A stretch of 64,000 nucleotides of DNA, taken from positions 310,001 through 374,000 of the forward strand of contig CAAFGG010000052.1 in assembly GCA_900762325.1 (NCBI GenBank), in the 5' to 3' direction. Of this stretch, positions 1 to 8,494 are shown in pieces. The number at the start of each line of letters is the position of its first letter. Positions within the stretch are counted from its first letter, which is position 1. A model generated the notes under the pieces. It saw nothing but the letters and a program-made list of their open reading frames with translations, did no database searches and was not told where the DNA came from. The DNA is from an uncultured Collinsella sp. GTDB lineage: Bacteria; Actinomycetota; Coriobacteriia; Coriobacteriales; Coriobacteriaceae. The position numbers were made by a program, and so were the translations under genes.

Positions 1-2
1 CC

Positions 3-689
3 ATCGAACTGGGCATTATCCTGGCGCTCGCCGGCGGCTTTATGGATGTGTATTCGTACATTGGGCGCGACCATGTTTTCGCTAACGCGCAGACGGGCAA
101 CATCTTGCTGGTGGGCGTGAGCATCTCGGAGGGCAATTGGGCACTTGCGGGGCGCTACTTCTTCCCTGTGGTGTCGTTTGCCGTGGGCATTATGCTTGCC
201 GATCTGGTACACGAGCGGTTTGGCAGCGTGATCCACTGGCGTCAGGTGACGGTGTTCTTTGAAGCCGTCATCTTGCTGGGCGTGAGCTTTATCCCCGGTG
301 GCGGTTACAACCTGCTCGCCAACTGCCTCACTTCGTTTGCCTGCGGCATGCAGGTCGAGAGCTTCCGCAAGATCCACGGTCACGGCATCGCTACGACCAT
401 GTGTATCGGCAACTTGCGCAACGCGCTGCAAAACGTGGACGATTACATCATCACCCACAGGCGCGGCTTTTTGGAAAACGGCCTGCTGTACTTTGGCGTG
501 ATCTTTACCTTTGTGTTTGGCGCCGTGTTGGGCAACTGGTGTATTGAGCGCATGGGCCTGCACGCCATCGTCGTGGCGAGTTTGCTGCTGTTTGTCGCGT
601 TTGCCATCATGTTCATCGACCGCGAGCGCGACTTGCGCTTACGCTGGAAGGTTGCGGCCGAGGCTTGGAAAGAGGGCTGTCGAAAGTAA
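3..689 (+). CDS. DUF1275 / YoaK-family membrane protein (5' truncated by window edge)
   Basis: The frame is open from base 3, so the N-terminus lies outside the window; the internal ATG at 42 is not a convincing start because the codons before it continue the first hydrophobic helix. About 228 residues are visible, with roughly five or six hydrophobic segments. They include the family-like stretch around DHVFANAQTGNILLVGV and a second one around LTSFACGMQVESFRK. This fits DUF1275 (YoaK), a widespread inner-membrane family of unproven function, proposed by some to be transporters. A basic, soluble C-terminal tail follows the last helix. The gene ends just before a strong hairpin terminator. 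Family assignment is fairly sure; substrate is unknown. Confidence 0.8.
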   Translation: MELGIILALAGGFMDVYSYIGRDHVFANAQTGNILLVGVSISEGNWALAGRYFFPVVSFAVGIMLADLVHERFGSVIHWRQVTVFFEAVILLGVSFIPGGGYNLLANCLTSFACGMQVESFRKIHGHGIATTMCIGNLRNALQNVDDYIITHRRGFLENGLLYFGVIFTFVFGAVLGNWCIERMGLHAIVVASLLLFVAFAIMFIDRERDLRLRWKVAAEAWKEGCRK

Positions 690-695
690 CCGAAT

Positions 696-730
696 GCGGC
701 AAAGGGGCTGCCCCTTTGCCGCAATATTTT
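696..730 (+). terminator. Rho-independent terminator after the DUF1275 gene
   Basis: A perfect 12-bp stem (696-707 with 711-722, 3-nt loop) is followed by aatattttt. It lies six bases past the stop codon at 689. Confidence 0.85.
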
Positions 731-854
731 TCATCATCTGTTGAAACGCTTTAACAATTTTGACGTTCTCACGTGTTTTTTGTTTCAAAAGCGTTAGGAT
801 GGGACTCATAGCGCGGGGCGTAATGGGTGCCCCGCACACGATGGGAGGCTATCA

Positions 855-2021
855 ATGGCTAATCGTTTCGTTCTCAATACCATCTCTTATCATGGTTCCG
901 GCGCTATCAAGGAGATCCCCGGCGAGCTCCAGCGTCGCGGCTACAAGAAGATCTTCGTCTGCTCCGATCCCGACCTGGTCAAGTTTGGCGTTACCGCCAA
1001 GGTGACCGACGAGCTCGACGCCGCCGGCATCGCTTGGAGCCTCTACTCCGAGATTAAGCCCAACCCCACTATCCAGAACGTCAAGGACGGCGTCGAGGCC
1101 TTCAAGGCCGCCGAGGCTGACGCTATCGTGACCATCGGTGGCGGCTCCTCCATGGACACCGCCAAGGCTATCGGCATCATCATCAACAACCCCGAGTTTG
1201 CCGATGTCCGCAGCCTCGAGGGCGTTGCTCCCACTAAGAACCACGCCGTGTTTACCATCGCTGTGCCGACGACCGCCGGTACCGCTGCCGAGGTGACCAT
1301 CAACTACGTCATCACCGACCCCGAGAAGGTCCGCAAGTTCGTGTGCGTCGACACCAACGACGCCCCCGAGGTCGCCGTCGTCGACCCCGACATGATGGCT
1401 TCCATGCCCGCCGGCCTGACCGCCTCCACCGGCATGGACGCTCTAACCCACGCCATCGAGGGCTACACCACCAAGGGCGCTTGGGAGCTCTCCGACATGT
1501 TCCACTTTGAGGCTATTAAGCTGATCAGCGAGAACCTGCGCGACTCCGTCGCCGAGGCCAAGTCCGGCCAGCCCGGCTCCGGCCGTGAGGGCATGGCTCT
1601 TGGCCAGTATGTCGCCGGCATGGGCTTCTCCAACGTTGGCCTGGGCATCGACCACGCCATGGCTCACACCCTGTCCGCTCACTACGACACCCCGCACGGC
1701 GTCGCTTGCGCCATGCTGCTGCCGATCGCCATGGAGTTCAACAAGCCGGTTTGCGCCGAGCGTCTGGCCAAGGTTGCCGTCGCCATGGGCGTTGACACCA
1801 CGGGCATGAGCACCGACGAGGCCGCCGACGCCGCCATCGCCGCCGTCAAGCAGCTCTCTGCCGACGTGAACATCCCGCACGTCTGCGAGGCCATGAAGGC
1901 TGACGAGATCGAGGTCCTGGCCAAGGACGCCATGGCTGACGCCTGCTTCCCGGGCAACCCGCGCGAGGCGACGCTCGACGACGTCATCGAGCTCTTCAAG
2001 AAGATTTGCCCGGCTGAGTAA
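855..2021 (+). CDS. fucO: Lactaldehyde reductase, iron-containing group III alcohol dehydrogenase
   Basis: The 388-residue product resembles E. coli FucO along its whole length, including NNPEFADVRSLEG, PTTAGTAAEVTINYVITD, LGQYVAGMGFSNVGLG and the C-terminal GNPREATL. FucO reduces L-lactaldehyde to 1,2-propanediol with NADH during anaerobic fucose or rhamnose breakdown. The NAD-binding GGGSSMDTAKA motif lies near residue 95. Iron ligands can be placed in the ALTHAIEGY region, in the GIDHAMAH segment and at the later YDTPHGVA histidine. ATG 855 is preceded by a good ribosome site (ggagg at 844-848). The gene stands alone between terminators, and no fucose catabolic genes are nearby. Codon use is strongly biased to C/G-ending codons, as in highly expressed genes. 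A relaxed alcohol dehydrogenase role cannot be excluded. Confidence 0.9.
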   Translation: MANRFVLNTISYHGSGAIKEIPGELQRRGYKKIFVCSDPDLVKFGVTAKVTDELDAAGIAWSLYSEIKPNPTIQNVKDGVEAFKAAEADAIVTIGGGSSMDTAKAIGIIINNPEFADVRSLEGVAPTKNHAVFTIAVPTTAGTAAEVTINYVITDPEKVRKFVCVDTNDAPEVAVVDPDMMASMPAGLTASTGMDALTHAIEGYTTKGAWELSDMFHFEAIKLISENLRDSVAEAKSGQPGSGREGMALGQYVAGMGFSNVGLGIDHAMAHTLSAHYDTPHGVACAMLLPIAMEFNKPVCAERLAKVAVAMGVDTTGMSTDEAADAAIAAVKQLSADVNIPHVCEAMKADEIEVLAKDAMADACFPGNPREATLDDVIELFKKICPAE

Positions 2022-2033
2022 ATTACTCCCGTC

Positions 2034-2154
2034 GGCGGTCCCGGGCTTCCCTCCGGGCGCGTCCTCGGACATGTAAAAGGCCCCGCTGCGCGCGTTGCGC
2101 GGCGGGGTCTTTTACGTCCTGCGGAATGCGCCCGGAGGGAAGCCCGGGACCGCC
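2034..2154. repeat. Nested inverted repeat around the fucO terminator
   Basis: Bases 2034-2060 and 2128-2154 are perfect 27-bp inverted copies. They enclose a second inverted repeat (2081-2091 with 2097-2107) that works as the fucO terminator. The whole 121-bp block could fold into one long hairpin. No copy of the 27-mer was seen elsewhere in the window. Confidence 0.85.
2076..2113 (+). terminator. fucO terminator
   Basis: An 11-bp GC-rich stem (2081-2091 with 2097-2107, one T-G pair) is followed by tctttta. It sits inside the larger inverted repeat at 2034-2154. Confidence 0.8.
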
Positions 2155-2347
2155 TGCGTTCTTTTCTCAGATGCCGGGGTGCCGGAAAGGCGGGATGTGA
2201 GGGGCGCATTGTTGGATGGCGCCTTGTATCTGCTTATCGTGGCGGGCGCAGTTCTGGGGAGCTCGATGGGTCATCTCGCTAGGTAAAAAGATGGCTCGCG
2301 GTGGTATTGTTGCTGTGGGTTTAATTCGATATGAAAGGGTGACTTTG

Positions 2348-3376
2348 GTGTCCAAGATGGATTCTACGCTCTCCTATATTACTGACCAGTTGAAGGCGCT
2401 TACCTCGATTGCTTCACCTACGGGCTATACCCGTGCGGCTACTGACTATCTAATGGAAACGTTGCGCGATATGGGCTTTGGCCCCGAGCGCTCCAATAAG
2501 GGCAACGTGTTGGTTGAGCTTGGTGGCGAGGGTGAGTCGCTCGTACTGGCGAGCCATGTCGATACCCTGGGCGCCATGGTGCGCTCCATTAAGGACAATG
2601 GTCGCTTGCGTCCCACGACGCTCGGCGGGCATCAGTGGTCTACGGCCGATGGCGAGAACTGCACCGTCTACACGCGTGACGGCAATGTGTATACGGGCGT
2701 GGTCCTCAATACCGAGCCTTCGGCGCACGTGGCCGATGAACCGGTCAAGACCATCGAGAAGAACATGGAAATCCTGCTCGACGAGAACGTTGATAGCAAG
2801 GATGATGTGCTCGAGCTGGGTATTCAGACGGGCGATATCATCGCCATGGATCCGCGCACCACGGTGACGGAGAGCGGCTACATTAAGAGCCGCTTTCTGG
2901 ATGACAAGCTGTCGGCGGCGATTCTGCTGGGTCTGGCCCGCGCCGTTGCTGACGGCGAGGTGTCGCTTTCGCGCAAGGTGTCCCTGCTCTTTACCGTGTA
3001 CGAGGAGGTCGGCCACGGCGGCGCTTTCGTGCCGGCCGACACGCGCGAGATGATCAGCGTTGACATGGGCTGCGTGGGTGACGACCTGGGCTGCACCGAG
3101 CGCATGGTGTCGATCTGCGCCAAGGATTCGGGTGGCCCCTACAACTACGATCTGGTGACCACGCTGTCCAATATCGCGCGCGAGCTTAAGCTCGATTACG
3201 CCATCGACGTGTACCCGCATTACGGTTCCGACGTCGAGGCCACGCTTTCGGCCGGCTATGACATTCGCCATGGCCTGATCGGCCCAGGCGTGTATGCGAG
3301 CCACAACTACGAGCGCAGCCACATCGACGGTGTGCGCAACACCTACGAGCTCGTTCGCGCCTACGTCCAGCGCTAG
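2348..3376 (+). CDS. M42-family metallo-aminopeptidase (glutamyl aminopeptidase / endoglucanase-M type)
   Basis: This is a roughly 340-residue cytosolic binuclear metallopeptidase of clan MH. Landmarks in order are LTSIASPTGY at the N-terminus, the first metal aspartate in SHVDTLGAMV, the bridging aspartate in KSRFLDDKLSA, the catalytic Glu pair in VYEEVGHGG, the SVDMGCVG aspartate and the late histidine in ASHNYERSH. M42 enzymes form dodecameric shells and trim N-terminal residues from peptides. The start is taken as GTG 2348, which has an aaagggtg ribosome site about eight bases upstream; ATG 2357, three codons later, is possible. The frame is open further upstream, but that part shows no protein-like conservation. 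A terminator follows. The 326 bases between fucO and this start hold only the fucO terminator repeat and no further gene. Confidence 0.9.
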   Translation: MSKMDSTLSYITDQLKALTSIASPTGYTRAATDYLMETLRDMGFGPERSNKGNVLVELGGEGESLVLASHVDTLGAMVRSIKDNGRLRPTTLGGHQWSTADGENCTVYTRDGNVYTGVVLNTEPSAHVADEPVKTIEKNMEILLDENVDSKDDVLELGIQTGDIIAMDPRTTVTESGYIKSRFLDDKLSAAILLGLARAVADGEVSLSRKVSLLFTVYEEVGHGGAFVPADTREMISVDMGCVGDDLGCTERMVSICAKDSGGPYNYDLVTTLSNIARELKLDYAIDVYPHYGSDVEATLSAGYDIRHGLIGPGVYASHNYERSHIDGVRNTYELVRAYVQR

Positions 3377-3410
3377 GGAAGTAGTTTGCGACTCGGCTGA
3401 CCAATCGCTA

Positions 3411-3436
3411 AGGCCCGATTTCTCGGGCCTTTTTTC
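3411..3436 (+). terminator. Terminator after the M42 peptidase
   Basis: A perfect 8-bp stem (3411-3418 with 3423-3430, loop tttc) is followed by tttttc. Confidence 0.9.
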
Positions 3437-3445
3437 GCCTTAGGT

Positions 3446-3484
3446 CGTTTAGTATTATGATGTATGTAATATGTTAACTAAACG
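3446..3484. promoter_or_regulatory. AT-rich inverted repeat upstream of the HTH-HipA gene (candidate operator)
   Basis: cgtttagt (3446-3453) is repeated inverted at 3477-3484 around an AT-rich centre. It lies 31 bases before the start of a gene that carries its own DNA-binding domain, so autoregulation is plausible. No clear -35/-10 pair could be fixed. Confidence 0.35.
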
Positions 3485-3514
3485 CGTAAATTACTTAACG
3501 AGGTGATGCGGCAT

Positions 3515-4888
3515 ATGAATACATCTGAGTACTTATCTATGGGTGATGCCGCCCGCCTGTTGGGCGTTACGAAAGCCCGCATATCGCAACTTGCCGCATC
3601 GGGAACGCTCGCGTGCGATATTGTGGGCGGACGGAAGATGGTTGAGTATGATTCTGCGCTCGCTTATCAAAAGGTCCGCAAACGTGGACGCCGTCCTGCG
3701 GCCGATGTGGGGCGCAAGTTTACGCTGATGTCGGCCGACCATGAGGTCGCGCATGTCTCATTTGATCCGACACGTGAGTTTCCCTTCGAAATCGCCGAGG
3801 TGCTCGATGCGCAGAGGATGCCGTTTGGCACGTGCTCGAGTTCTTCTCCTACGGTGAATAAACGGGAGCTCAACGTGTGGTGGAGCCATCGGTCGGTGCC
3901 TGACGTCCGCCCCGGACTCGTCTCGCGCTATCGTGAACTGGGAATTGCCAGTGGCATTGAGGTGCCGGTTCAGTGCCTGGGCCTATCGCTTTCGGATTGC
4001 TATTGGCTGCGGCCGGCCGATTGCGCCGAACTCAAATGGCAAAACATCAATTACTTTGAGAACGAATTTGAGCGATCGGCACCCGAAGAGCGTTCGGGTT
4101 GGCTGGAAGGCATCGGTCTTAAAAATCCTGATAACACGTCCGAGGGCGAGCTCCCTAAATCGTGGATGATTCGCAACGGTGTTCGCGTTCTGGTCAAGGG
4201 ATGTGGCATGGACGACCAACGGCCCTTTAACGAGGCGGTTGCAACGGCTCTGCATCGTCGCTTGCTGTCGGAGGGCGAGTTTGTTCCTTATACGGTTGAG
4301 CGGATGTTCGATGGCCCTGCGTGCCTGTGCGAGGATTTTCTTGACGGCCGCGAGGAATACGTTCCGGCTGTTTACGTTAAGGGCGCACTTGGTGGCCAGC
4401 GGGGAAACTCGACATACGATCGATACTGCCGCTTTCTTGGTAAGCATGGAGCAGACGAGGCTGCCGTGAGAAGGTCTACGTCGCAGATGATCGTTTGCGA
4501 TGCCCTTTTGGCCAACAGCGATCGCCATTGGCGAAACTTCGGCATCATCCGCAATGTCGACACCCTGGAGATAAAACCTGCTCCGCTGTTCGATAGCGGC
4601 AACTGCCTGTGGTACAACGTACCAACTGCCGTGCTCGCAGCTGGGGAGTTTGGGTTTTCCGCTAAGCCGTTTGGGCCCGACCCTTCCGTCCAGCTGGCGC
4701 TTGCGGATTTGCTCGATTGGTTTGATTCATCGCGGCTCAACGGATTTGTTGATGAGGCGATCGAGATTCTTTCGCAGAGCAAATGGGTCACGGCGGAGGG
4801 TCGACTCGAGGCCATCCGCCGCGGCCTCGAGCGTCGCGTAATCGAGGTTGGTGCCGCTGTTGAGGTACTTCGACACGTGCAGCGATAA
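3515..4888 (+). CDS. Helix-turn-helix / HipA-like serine-threonine kinase fusion
   Basis: The 457-residue product starts with a MerR/excisionase-like helix-turn-helix (residues 1-60, MGDAARLLGVTKARISQLAASG). The second half carries the HipA-type kinase signature: NSDRHWRNFG near residues 333-342 (catalytic Asp, basic residues, metal Asn), followed by the metal-binding FDSG near 359. Known HipA proteins are toxins paired with a separate HipB antitoxin. Here the DNA-binding module is fused to the kinase and no separate HipB-like gene is next to it. ATG 3515 is chosen over GTG 3503 and ATG 3506 because the acgaggtg ribosome site is then well spaced. The nearest downstream gene is convergent, so this is a single-gene unit. 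The kinase fold call is firm; target and toxicity are unknown. Confidence 0.75.
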   Translation: MNTSEYLSMGDAARLLGVTKARISQLAASGTLACDIVGGRKMVEYDSALAYQKVRKRGRRPAADVGRKFTLMSADHEVAHVSFDPTREFPFEIAEVLDAQRMPFGTCSSSSPTVNKRELNVWWSHRSVPDVRPGLVSRYRELGIASGIEVPVQCLGLSLSDCYWLRPADCAELKWQNINYFENEFERSAPEERSGWLEGIGLKNPDNTSEGELPKSWMIRNGVRVLVKGCGMDDQRPFNEAVATALHRRLLSEGEFVPYTVERMFDGPACLCEDFLDGREEYVPAVYVKGALGGQRGNSTYDRYCRFLGKHGADEAAVRRSTSQMIVCDALLANSDRHWRNFGIIRNVDTLEIKPAPLFDSGNCLWYNVPTAVLAAGEFGFSAKPFGPDPSVQLALADLLDWFDSSRLNGFVDEAIEILSQSKWVTAEGRLEAIRRGLERRVIEVGAAVEVLRHVQR

Positions 4889-4896
4889 ACCCGCGG

Positions 4897-5997
4897 CTAC
4901 TTAAGTGCGCCGGTCACGGTGCCGCCGCCCAGGACGATGTCGCCGCGATAGACTACAACGGCTTGGCCGGGGGCGATGGCGCGCTGCGGCTCGTCAAAGG
5001 TCAGCAACATTTGCCCGTCTTCGCCGCACGTAAGGATCGCTGCCTGGTCTTTCTGTCGGTAGCGGTACTTGGCGCCCACGCGGATGCCGCCGGCATCCAG
5101 CTCGGCCTCCATGCGGTCGGCAGGGGCGCTCCAGATCCAGTCGTTGGCCGTGAGCGCCGTGGCCGTCAGGTCCTCTGCCTCGCCCAGATGCACGGTGTTG
5201 TTGACGGCGTCGACACCCGTTACGTACACGGGATGCGCCATCGCGACGCCCAGGCCCTTGCGCTGGCCGATGGTGTAGCGCAGCGCGCCGTTGTGGCGCC
5301 CGACCACGCTGCCGTCGCGCCACACAATGTCGCCCGGTGCAGCGGGATGTTCGCAACGGCGCTCGATATAGCCCGCGTAGTCACCGTCTGGAATAAAGCA
5401 GATGTCCTCGCTTTCGGCCTTCTGGGCGTTGGTAAAGCCCTGCTCGGCGGCTATGCGGCGCACGTCGCGCTCTTTGTCTAGGCCTGCCAGCGGAAAGATC
5501 GTGTGCGCCAGGCGCTCCTGCGTGAGCGAATACAAAAAGTAACTCTGGTCCTTTTTGGGGTCCTCGCCGCGATGCAGCTGCCAGGTGCCGTCGGGCGCCT
5601 GGCTCGTTTTGGCATAGTGGCCTGTGGCGATGTAGTCGCAGCCCATATCCAGCGCCGCATCCAGCAACGCGCCAAACTTAATATGGCGGTTGCAGATGAT
5701 GCACGGATTGGGCGTCAGCCCCTCCTGGTAGGCGTTCATAAAACGCTCGACAACGTTGCGGTCGAAGGTTTGCTGCAAGTCGAGCACGTGATGGGGTATC
5801 CCCAGGCGCTCGGCGACGGCCTTTGCATCGGCGATGTCGCGGTCGACCTTACTCATGCCCGTGGTGGGATCGGGCGCGGGGCAGGTGAGGCGCATGGTGG
5901 CACCGACACATTCGTAACCCTGACTTTTGAGCAGATACGCGGTCACGCTGGAATCGACGCCGCCGCTCATGGCGACGAGCACGCGCTTGTTGTGCAT
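4897..5997 (-). CDS. mnmA: tRNA-specific 2-thiouridylase
   Basis: At 366 residues this is the usual MnmA length. MnmA activates U34 of tRNA-Lys, -Glu and -Gln with ATP and inserts sulfur. It carries the N-terminal PP-loop AMSGGVDSS, the first catalytic cysteine in NPCIICNRHIKFG and the persulfide cysteine in AESEDICFIPDGDY. A C-terminal beta-barrel with the ALRYTIGQRKGLG segment follows. The start at 5997 has ggag about eight bases upstream on the minus strand. It lies downstream of cysK on the same strand but is separated by a strong terminator, so it is probably transcribed on its own. No cysteine desulfurase gene is seen nearby to supply sulfur. Confidence 0.97.
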   Translation of the reverse strand: MHNKRVLVAMSGGVDSSVTAYLLKSQGYECVGATMRLTCPAPDPTTGMSKVDRDIADAKAVAERLGIPHHVLDLQQTFDRNVVERFMNAYQEGLTPNPCIICNRHIKFGALLDAALDMGCDYIATGHYAKTSQAPDGTWQLHRGEDPKKDQSYFLYSLTQERLAHTIFPLAGLDKERDVRRIAAEQGFTNAQKAESEDICFIPDGDYAGYIERRCEHPAAPGDIVWRDGSVVGRHNGALRYTIGQRKGLGVAMAHPVYVTGVDAVNNTVHLGEAEDLTATALTANDWIWSAPADRMEAELDAGGIRVGAKYRYRQKDQAAILTCGEDGQMLLTFDEPQRAIAPGQAVVVYRGDIVLGGGTVTGALK

Positions 5998-6023
5998 GGG
6001 GAGGTTCTCCTTGGTGGCATGTG

Positions 6024-6065
6024 GCCAAAAAAGAAAAGCGGCGCGGGAGGCTGGTTCCGCGCCGC
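6024..6065 (-). terminator. cysK terminator
   Basis: On the minus strand a 9-bp GC stem (6038-6046 with 6057-6065) is followed by ttttctttttt. A smaller hairpin, ctcgttctaagaacgag (6157-6173), sits right after the cysK stop codon. Confidence 0.85.
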
Positions 6066-6177
6066 AGACATTGTAGCAAGTTCGGGCGTCCTGTGGGACA
6101 CCCTGTTGGGATGAGCTCAGGCTGCCAGAAGAGAGGGGAGACCGGCGTGCCTTGGACTCGTTCTAAGAACGAGAGCT

Positions 6178-7116
6178 CTAGTCCTGGAAGAGTGCCGTGG
6201 ACAGGTAGCGCTCGCCGGTGTCGGCGAGCAGCGCCACGATGGTCTTGCCCTCGTTCTCGGGGCGCTTGGCCAGCTGCAGGGCGGCCCACACAGCGGCGCC
6301 GGACGAAATGCCCACGAGCACGCCCTCCTTGTGGCCCACGGCGCGGCCGGTGGCAAAGGCGTCGTCGTTCTCGACGGGGATGATCTCGTCGTAGACCTGG
6401 GTGTCGAGGACGTCGGGCACAAAGCCGGCACCGATACCCTGGATCTTATGCGGGCCGGCCTGGCCCTTGGAGAGCACCGGGGAGGTGGCGGGCTCGACGG
6501 CGACGACCTGAATCTCGGGGTTTTGCTCCTTGAGGAACTCGCCCACGCCGGTCACGGTGCCGCCGGTGCCGACGCCGGCGACGAAGATGTCGACCTTGCC
6601 GTCGGTGTCGTCCCAGATCTCGGGGCCGGTCGTGGCCTTGTGAATGGCCGGGTTCGCGGGGTTCACAAACTGGCCGGCGATGATGCTGTTGGGGGTCTCC
6701 TTCTGCAACTCTTCGGCCTTGGCGATAGCGCCCTTCATGCCTTTGGAGCCGTCGGTGAGCACGAGCTGCGCACCGTATGCCTGCATCAGCTTGCGGCGCT
6801 CGACGGACATGGTCTCGGGCATGGTGATGATCACCTTGTAGCCGCGGGCCGCCGCCACCGAAGCGATGCCGACGCCGGTGTTGCCGCTCGTGGGCTCGAT
6901 GATGGTGTAGTCGCCACCGCGCACGAGCTTGCCGGCCTTCTCGGCCTCGTCAATCATGTTCTTGGCGACGCGGTCTTTGACGGACCCGGCGGGGTTGAAG
7001 TATTCCAGTTTGACGAGCACACGGGCCTTGAGGTCCTCGTCGGCCTCGAAGTGGGTGAGCTCCAGAAGCGGGGTGTGGCCGATAAGCTGATCGATGGACG
7101 TGTAAACATTGCTCAT
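6178..7116 (-). CDS. cysK: Cysteine synthase A (O-acetylserine sulfhydrylase)
   Basis: This is a 312-residue PLP enzyme of fold type II that makes cysteine from O-acetylserine and sulfide. Key elements are the PLP lysine in [11 protein letters not shown], the substrate loop EPTSGNTG, the phosphate-binding [10 protein letters not shown] loop and the late serine in VGISSGAA. The start at 7116 has a ggaggtt-type ribosome site just upstream on the minus strand. The gene is divergent from an Rrf2-family regulator, the arrangement typical of cysteine-responsive (CymR) or Fe-S-responsive control. The 253-bp spacer between them probably holds both promoters. The gene is followed by its own terminator before mnmA. 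Confidence 0.97.
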   Translation of the reverse strand: MSNVYTSIDQLIGHTPLLELTHFEADEDLKARVLVKLEYFNPAGSVKDRVAKNMIDEAEKAGKLVRGGDYTIIEPTSGNTGVGIASVAAARGYKVIITMPETMSVERRKLMQAYGAQLVLTDGSKGMKGAIAKAEELQKETPNSIIAGQFVNPANPAIHKATTGPEIWDDTDGKVDIFVAGVGTGGTVTGVGEFLKEQNPEIQVVAVEPATSPVLSKGQAGPHKIQGIGAGFVPDVLDTQVYDEIIPVENDDAFATGRAVGHKEGVLVGISSGAAVWAALQLAKRPENEGKTIVALLADTGERYLSTALFQD

Positions 7117-7369
7117 GGTGAACCTCCAAAGTGTTCAAATGACTGGATACCGTGTGGTTTTACGGTGTGTGTAGCAGCGAAACCCACAAACCTTATAGGT
7201 TGTTCGTTTTGCTGTTGGCAAGCATAGTAGACAGTAAAGCCTAGTAACGCAATAGGAAATAGAAGATTATTACGAGTCGATTAACCATCTTGACGGGAAT
7301 AGGTATTTTCAAAACCAATTTTTCGGCTAGAATTTCTACGAATTAAAAGACCGAAAGGCAGCTATATAT
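7117..7369. promoter_or_regulatory. Divergent control region between cysK and the Rrf2 regulator
   Basis: This AT-richer spacer holds three ATAGG-containing tracts: near 7195-7200, at 7250-7256 within an imperfect dyad cctagtaacgcaatagg, and at 7298-7304 within ggaataggtatt. A -10-like tagaat lies at 7328-7333, pointing toward the regulator. The spaced repeats suggest operator sites for the divergent regulator; this is inference. Confidence 0.45.
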
Positions 7370-7798
7370 ATGTTGGTTTCCACAAAGGGCAGATATGCCC
7401 TACGCGTTATGGTCGACCTGGCCGAGCATCAGGCGGCCGGTCGCATCCCGCTCAAAGAGATCGCGGCGCGCCAGGGGATTTCGGAGAAGTACCTCGAGAA
7501 TATTCTGGCGACGCTCGTGCGCGCCAATATGCTCTCGGGCATGCGCGGCAAGGGCGGCGGCTACGTGCTTACGCGCCCGCCCGAGCAGTACACGGTGGGC
7601 GAGATCTTGCGCCTGACCGAGGGCAGCCTGGCGCCGGTCGCCTGCCTGGATGGCGACTGCAAGGGTTGCTCGCGATCTGATGAGTGCCCCACGCTCGACG
7701 TGTGGAAGAACCTTGACAAGCTCATCAACGACTACCTCGACGGTGTGACGCTCGATCAACTTGTCGCTCCCAATGAAGGCTACGATTACGTCATCTAA
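7370..7798 (+). CDS. Rrf2-family transcriptional regulator with a C-terminal cysteine cluster
   Basis: At 142 residues this is the normal length for the family. The N-terminal winged helix is clear (KGRYALRVMVDLAEH, GISEKYLENILATL), followed by the wing GMRGKGGGYVLTRP. Cysteines at 92, 97, 100 and 106 lie where IscR and NsrR bind a [2Fe-2S] or [4Fe-4S] cluster (IscR uses 92, 98 and 104). CymR-type cysteine regulators lack this cluster. It is transcribed away from cysK, so control of cysteine supply in response to Fe-S or redox state is a reasonable inference. No isc or suf genes are visible in the window. A bidirectional terminator follows. Confidence 0.9.
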   Translation: MLVSTKGRYALRVMVDLAEHQAAGRIPLKEIAARQGISEKYLENILATLVRANMLSGMRGKGGGYVLTRPPEQYTVGEILRLTEGSLAPVACLDGDCKGCSRSDECPTLDVWKNLDKLINDYLDGVTLDQLVAPNEGYDYVI

Positions 7799-7867
7799 CC
7801 CACACCTGCCATGTGGGGACAGGGTGGAAATGGCAGATTCTCTCGCCCTTTGAGACTTGGCAAATAA

Positions 7868-7906
7868 GAAGGCCGCCCATTTTTGCGATGGGCGGCCTTC
7901 GTTTTG
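7868..7906. terminator. Bidirectional terminator between the Rrf2 gene and the holin-like gene
   Basis: A perfect 13-bp stem (7868-7880 with 7888-7900) has gtttt on one side and, on the other strand, ttcttattt. It serves two convergent genes. A weaker hairpin (ctgccat 7806-7812 with 7830-7836) precedes it. Confidence 0.85.
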
Positions 7907-7940
7907 GGCTGTTGAGACGGGCGCGGCCGGAATGGCCGTT

Positions 7941-8306
7941 TTAGCCCTCGGCGATGCTATCGAGAATGCTGCGCATGATGGACACCAGGATGCTGCCCAT
8001 AAAGGCCGATCCAAAGCTGGCGATGGAGATACCCGCGCCCAGCAGATTGACCGACAGATAGCTGGCCAGCTCGAGCATAAAGCTGTTGACTACGAGCTGA
8101 AAAATACCCAGCGTAATGATCGTGAGCGGCAGCGAGATAACCGTCAGGAACGGCTTGACGAGCGAATCGACGATGTTCAGGAACAGTCCCACGAAGGCGA
8201 AACAGACCCAGGCCTCGGCAAAACCGAAGGGCTGGATGCCGGGGACGAGGAACGTGGCAATCGCGATGGCGATCGAGGTAAAGAGCCAGTTAAGCATAAA
8301 GCGCAT
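7941..8306 (-). CDS. Phage-holin-family 4-TM membrane protein (YvlD-like, PF04020 type)
   Basis: The 121-residue protein is almost entirely hydrophobic with about four membrane segments. Its pattern is MRFMLNWLFTSIAIAIATFLVPGI, then VGLFLNIVDSLVKPFL and LPLTIITLGIFQLVVNSFML. That matches the superfamily IV 4-TM holin-like proteins, which despite the name are usually chromosomal and often linked to envelope stress rather than phage lysis. No phage gene lies nearby. The roughly 320 bases upstream, to the next gene, contain no convincing coding frame. Confidence 0.8.
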   Translation of the reverse strand: MRFMLNWLFTSIAIAIATFLVPGIQPFGFAEAWVCFAFVGLFLNIVDSLVKPFLTVISLPLTIITLGIFQLVVNSFMLELASYLSVNLLGAGISIASFGSAFMGSILVSIMRSILDSIAEG

Positions 8307-8494
8307 GGTGTGAATCCTTTCTTGCGCAGGGTGCGTCGGTGTCGCGTGAAGCGGTTTGCTGCGGCAGCTTGGACGGCCGCTCGGGTGTGCCGCCTTGTTC
8401 GGCCGCCCATTGTCTCAGATATTCGTGGAGCTTACGTGCGCATTCGGTTTCAAAACGGCGTTCGTCCTAGAAAATGCGCCGCTGGCAGAGAGTT

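Noticed and set aside
7941..8306. Sign of a prophage (holin-family protein)
   Set aside because: The 4-TM holin-like family is mostly chromosomal, and no other phage gene or attachment site is close.
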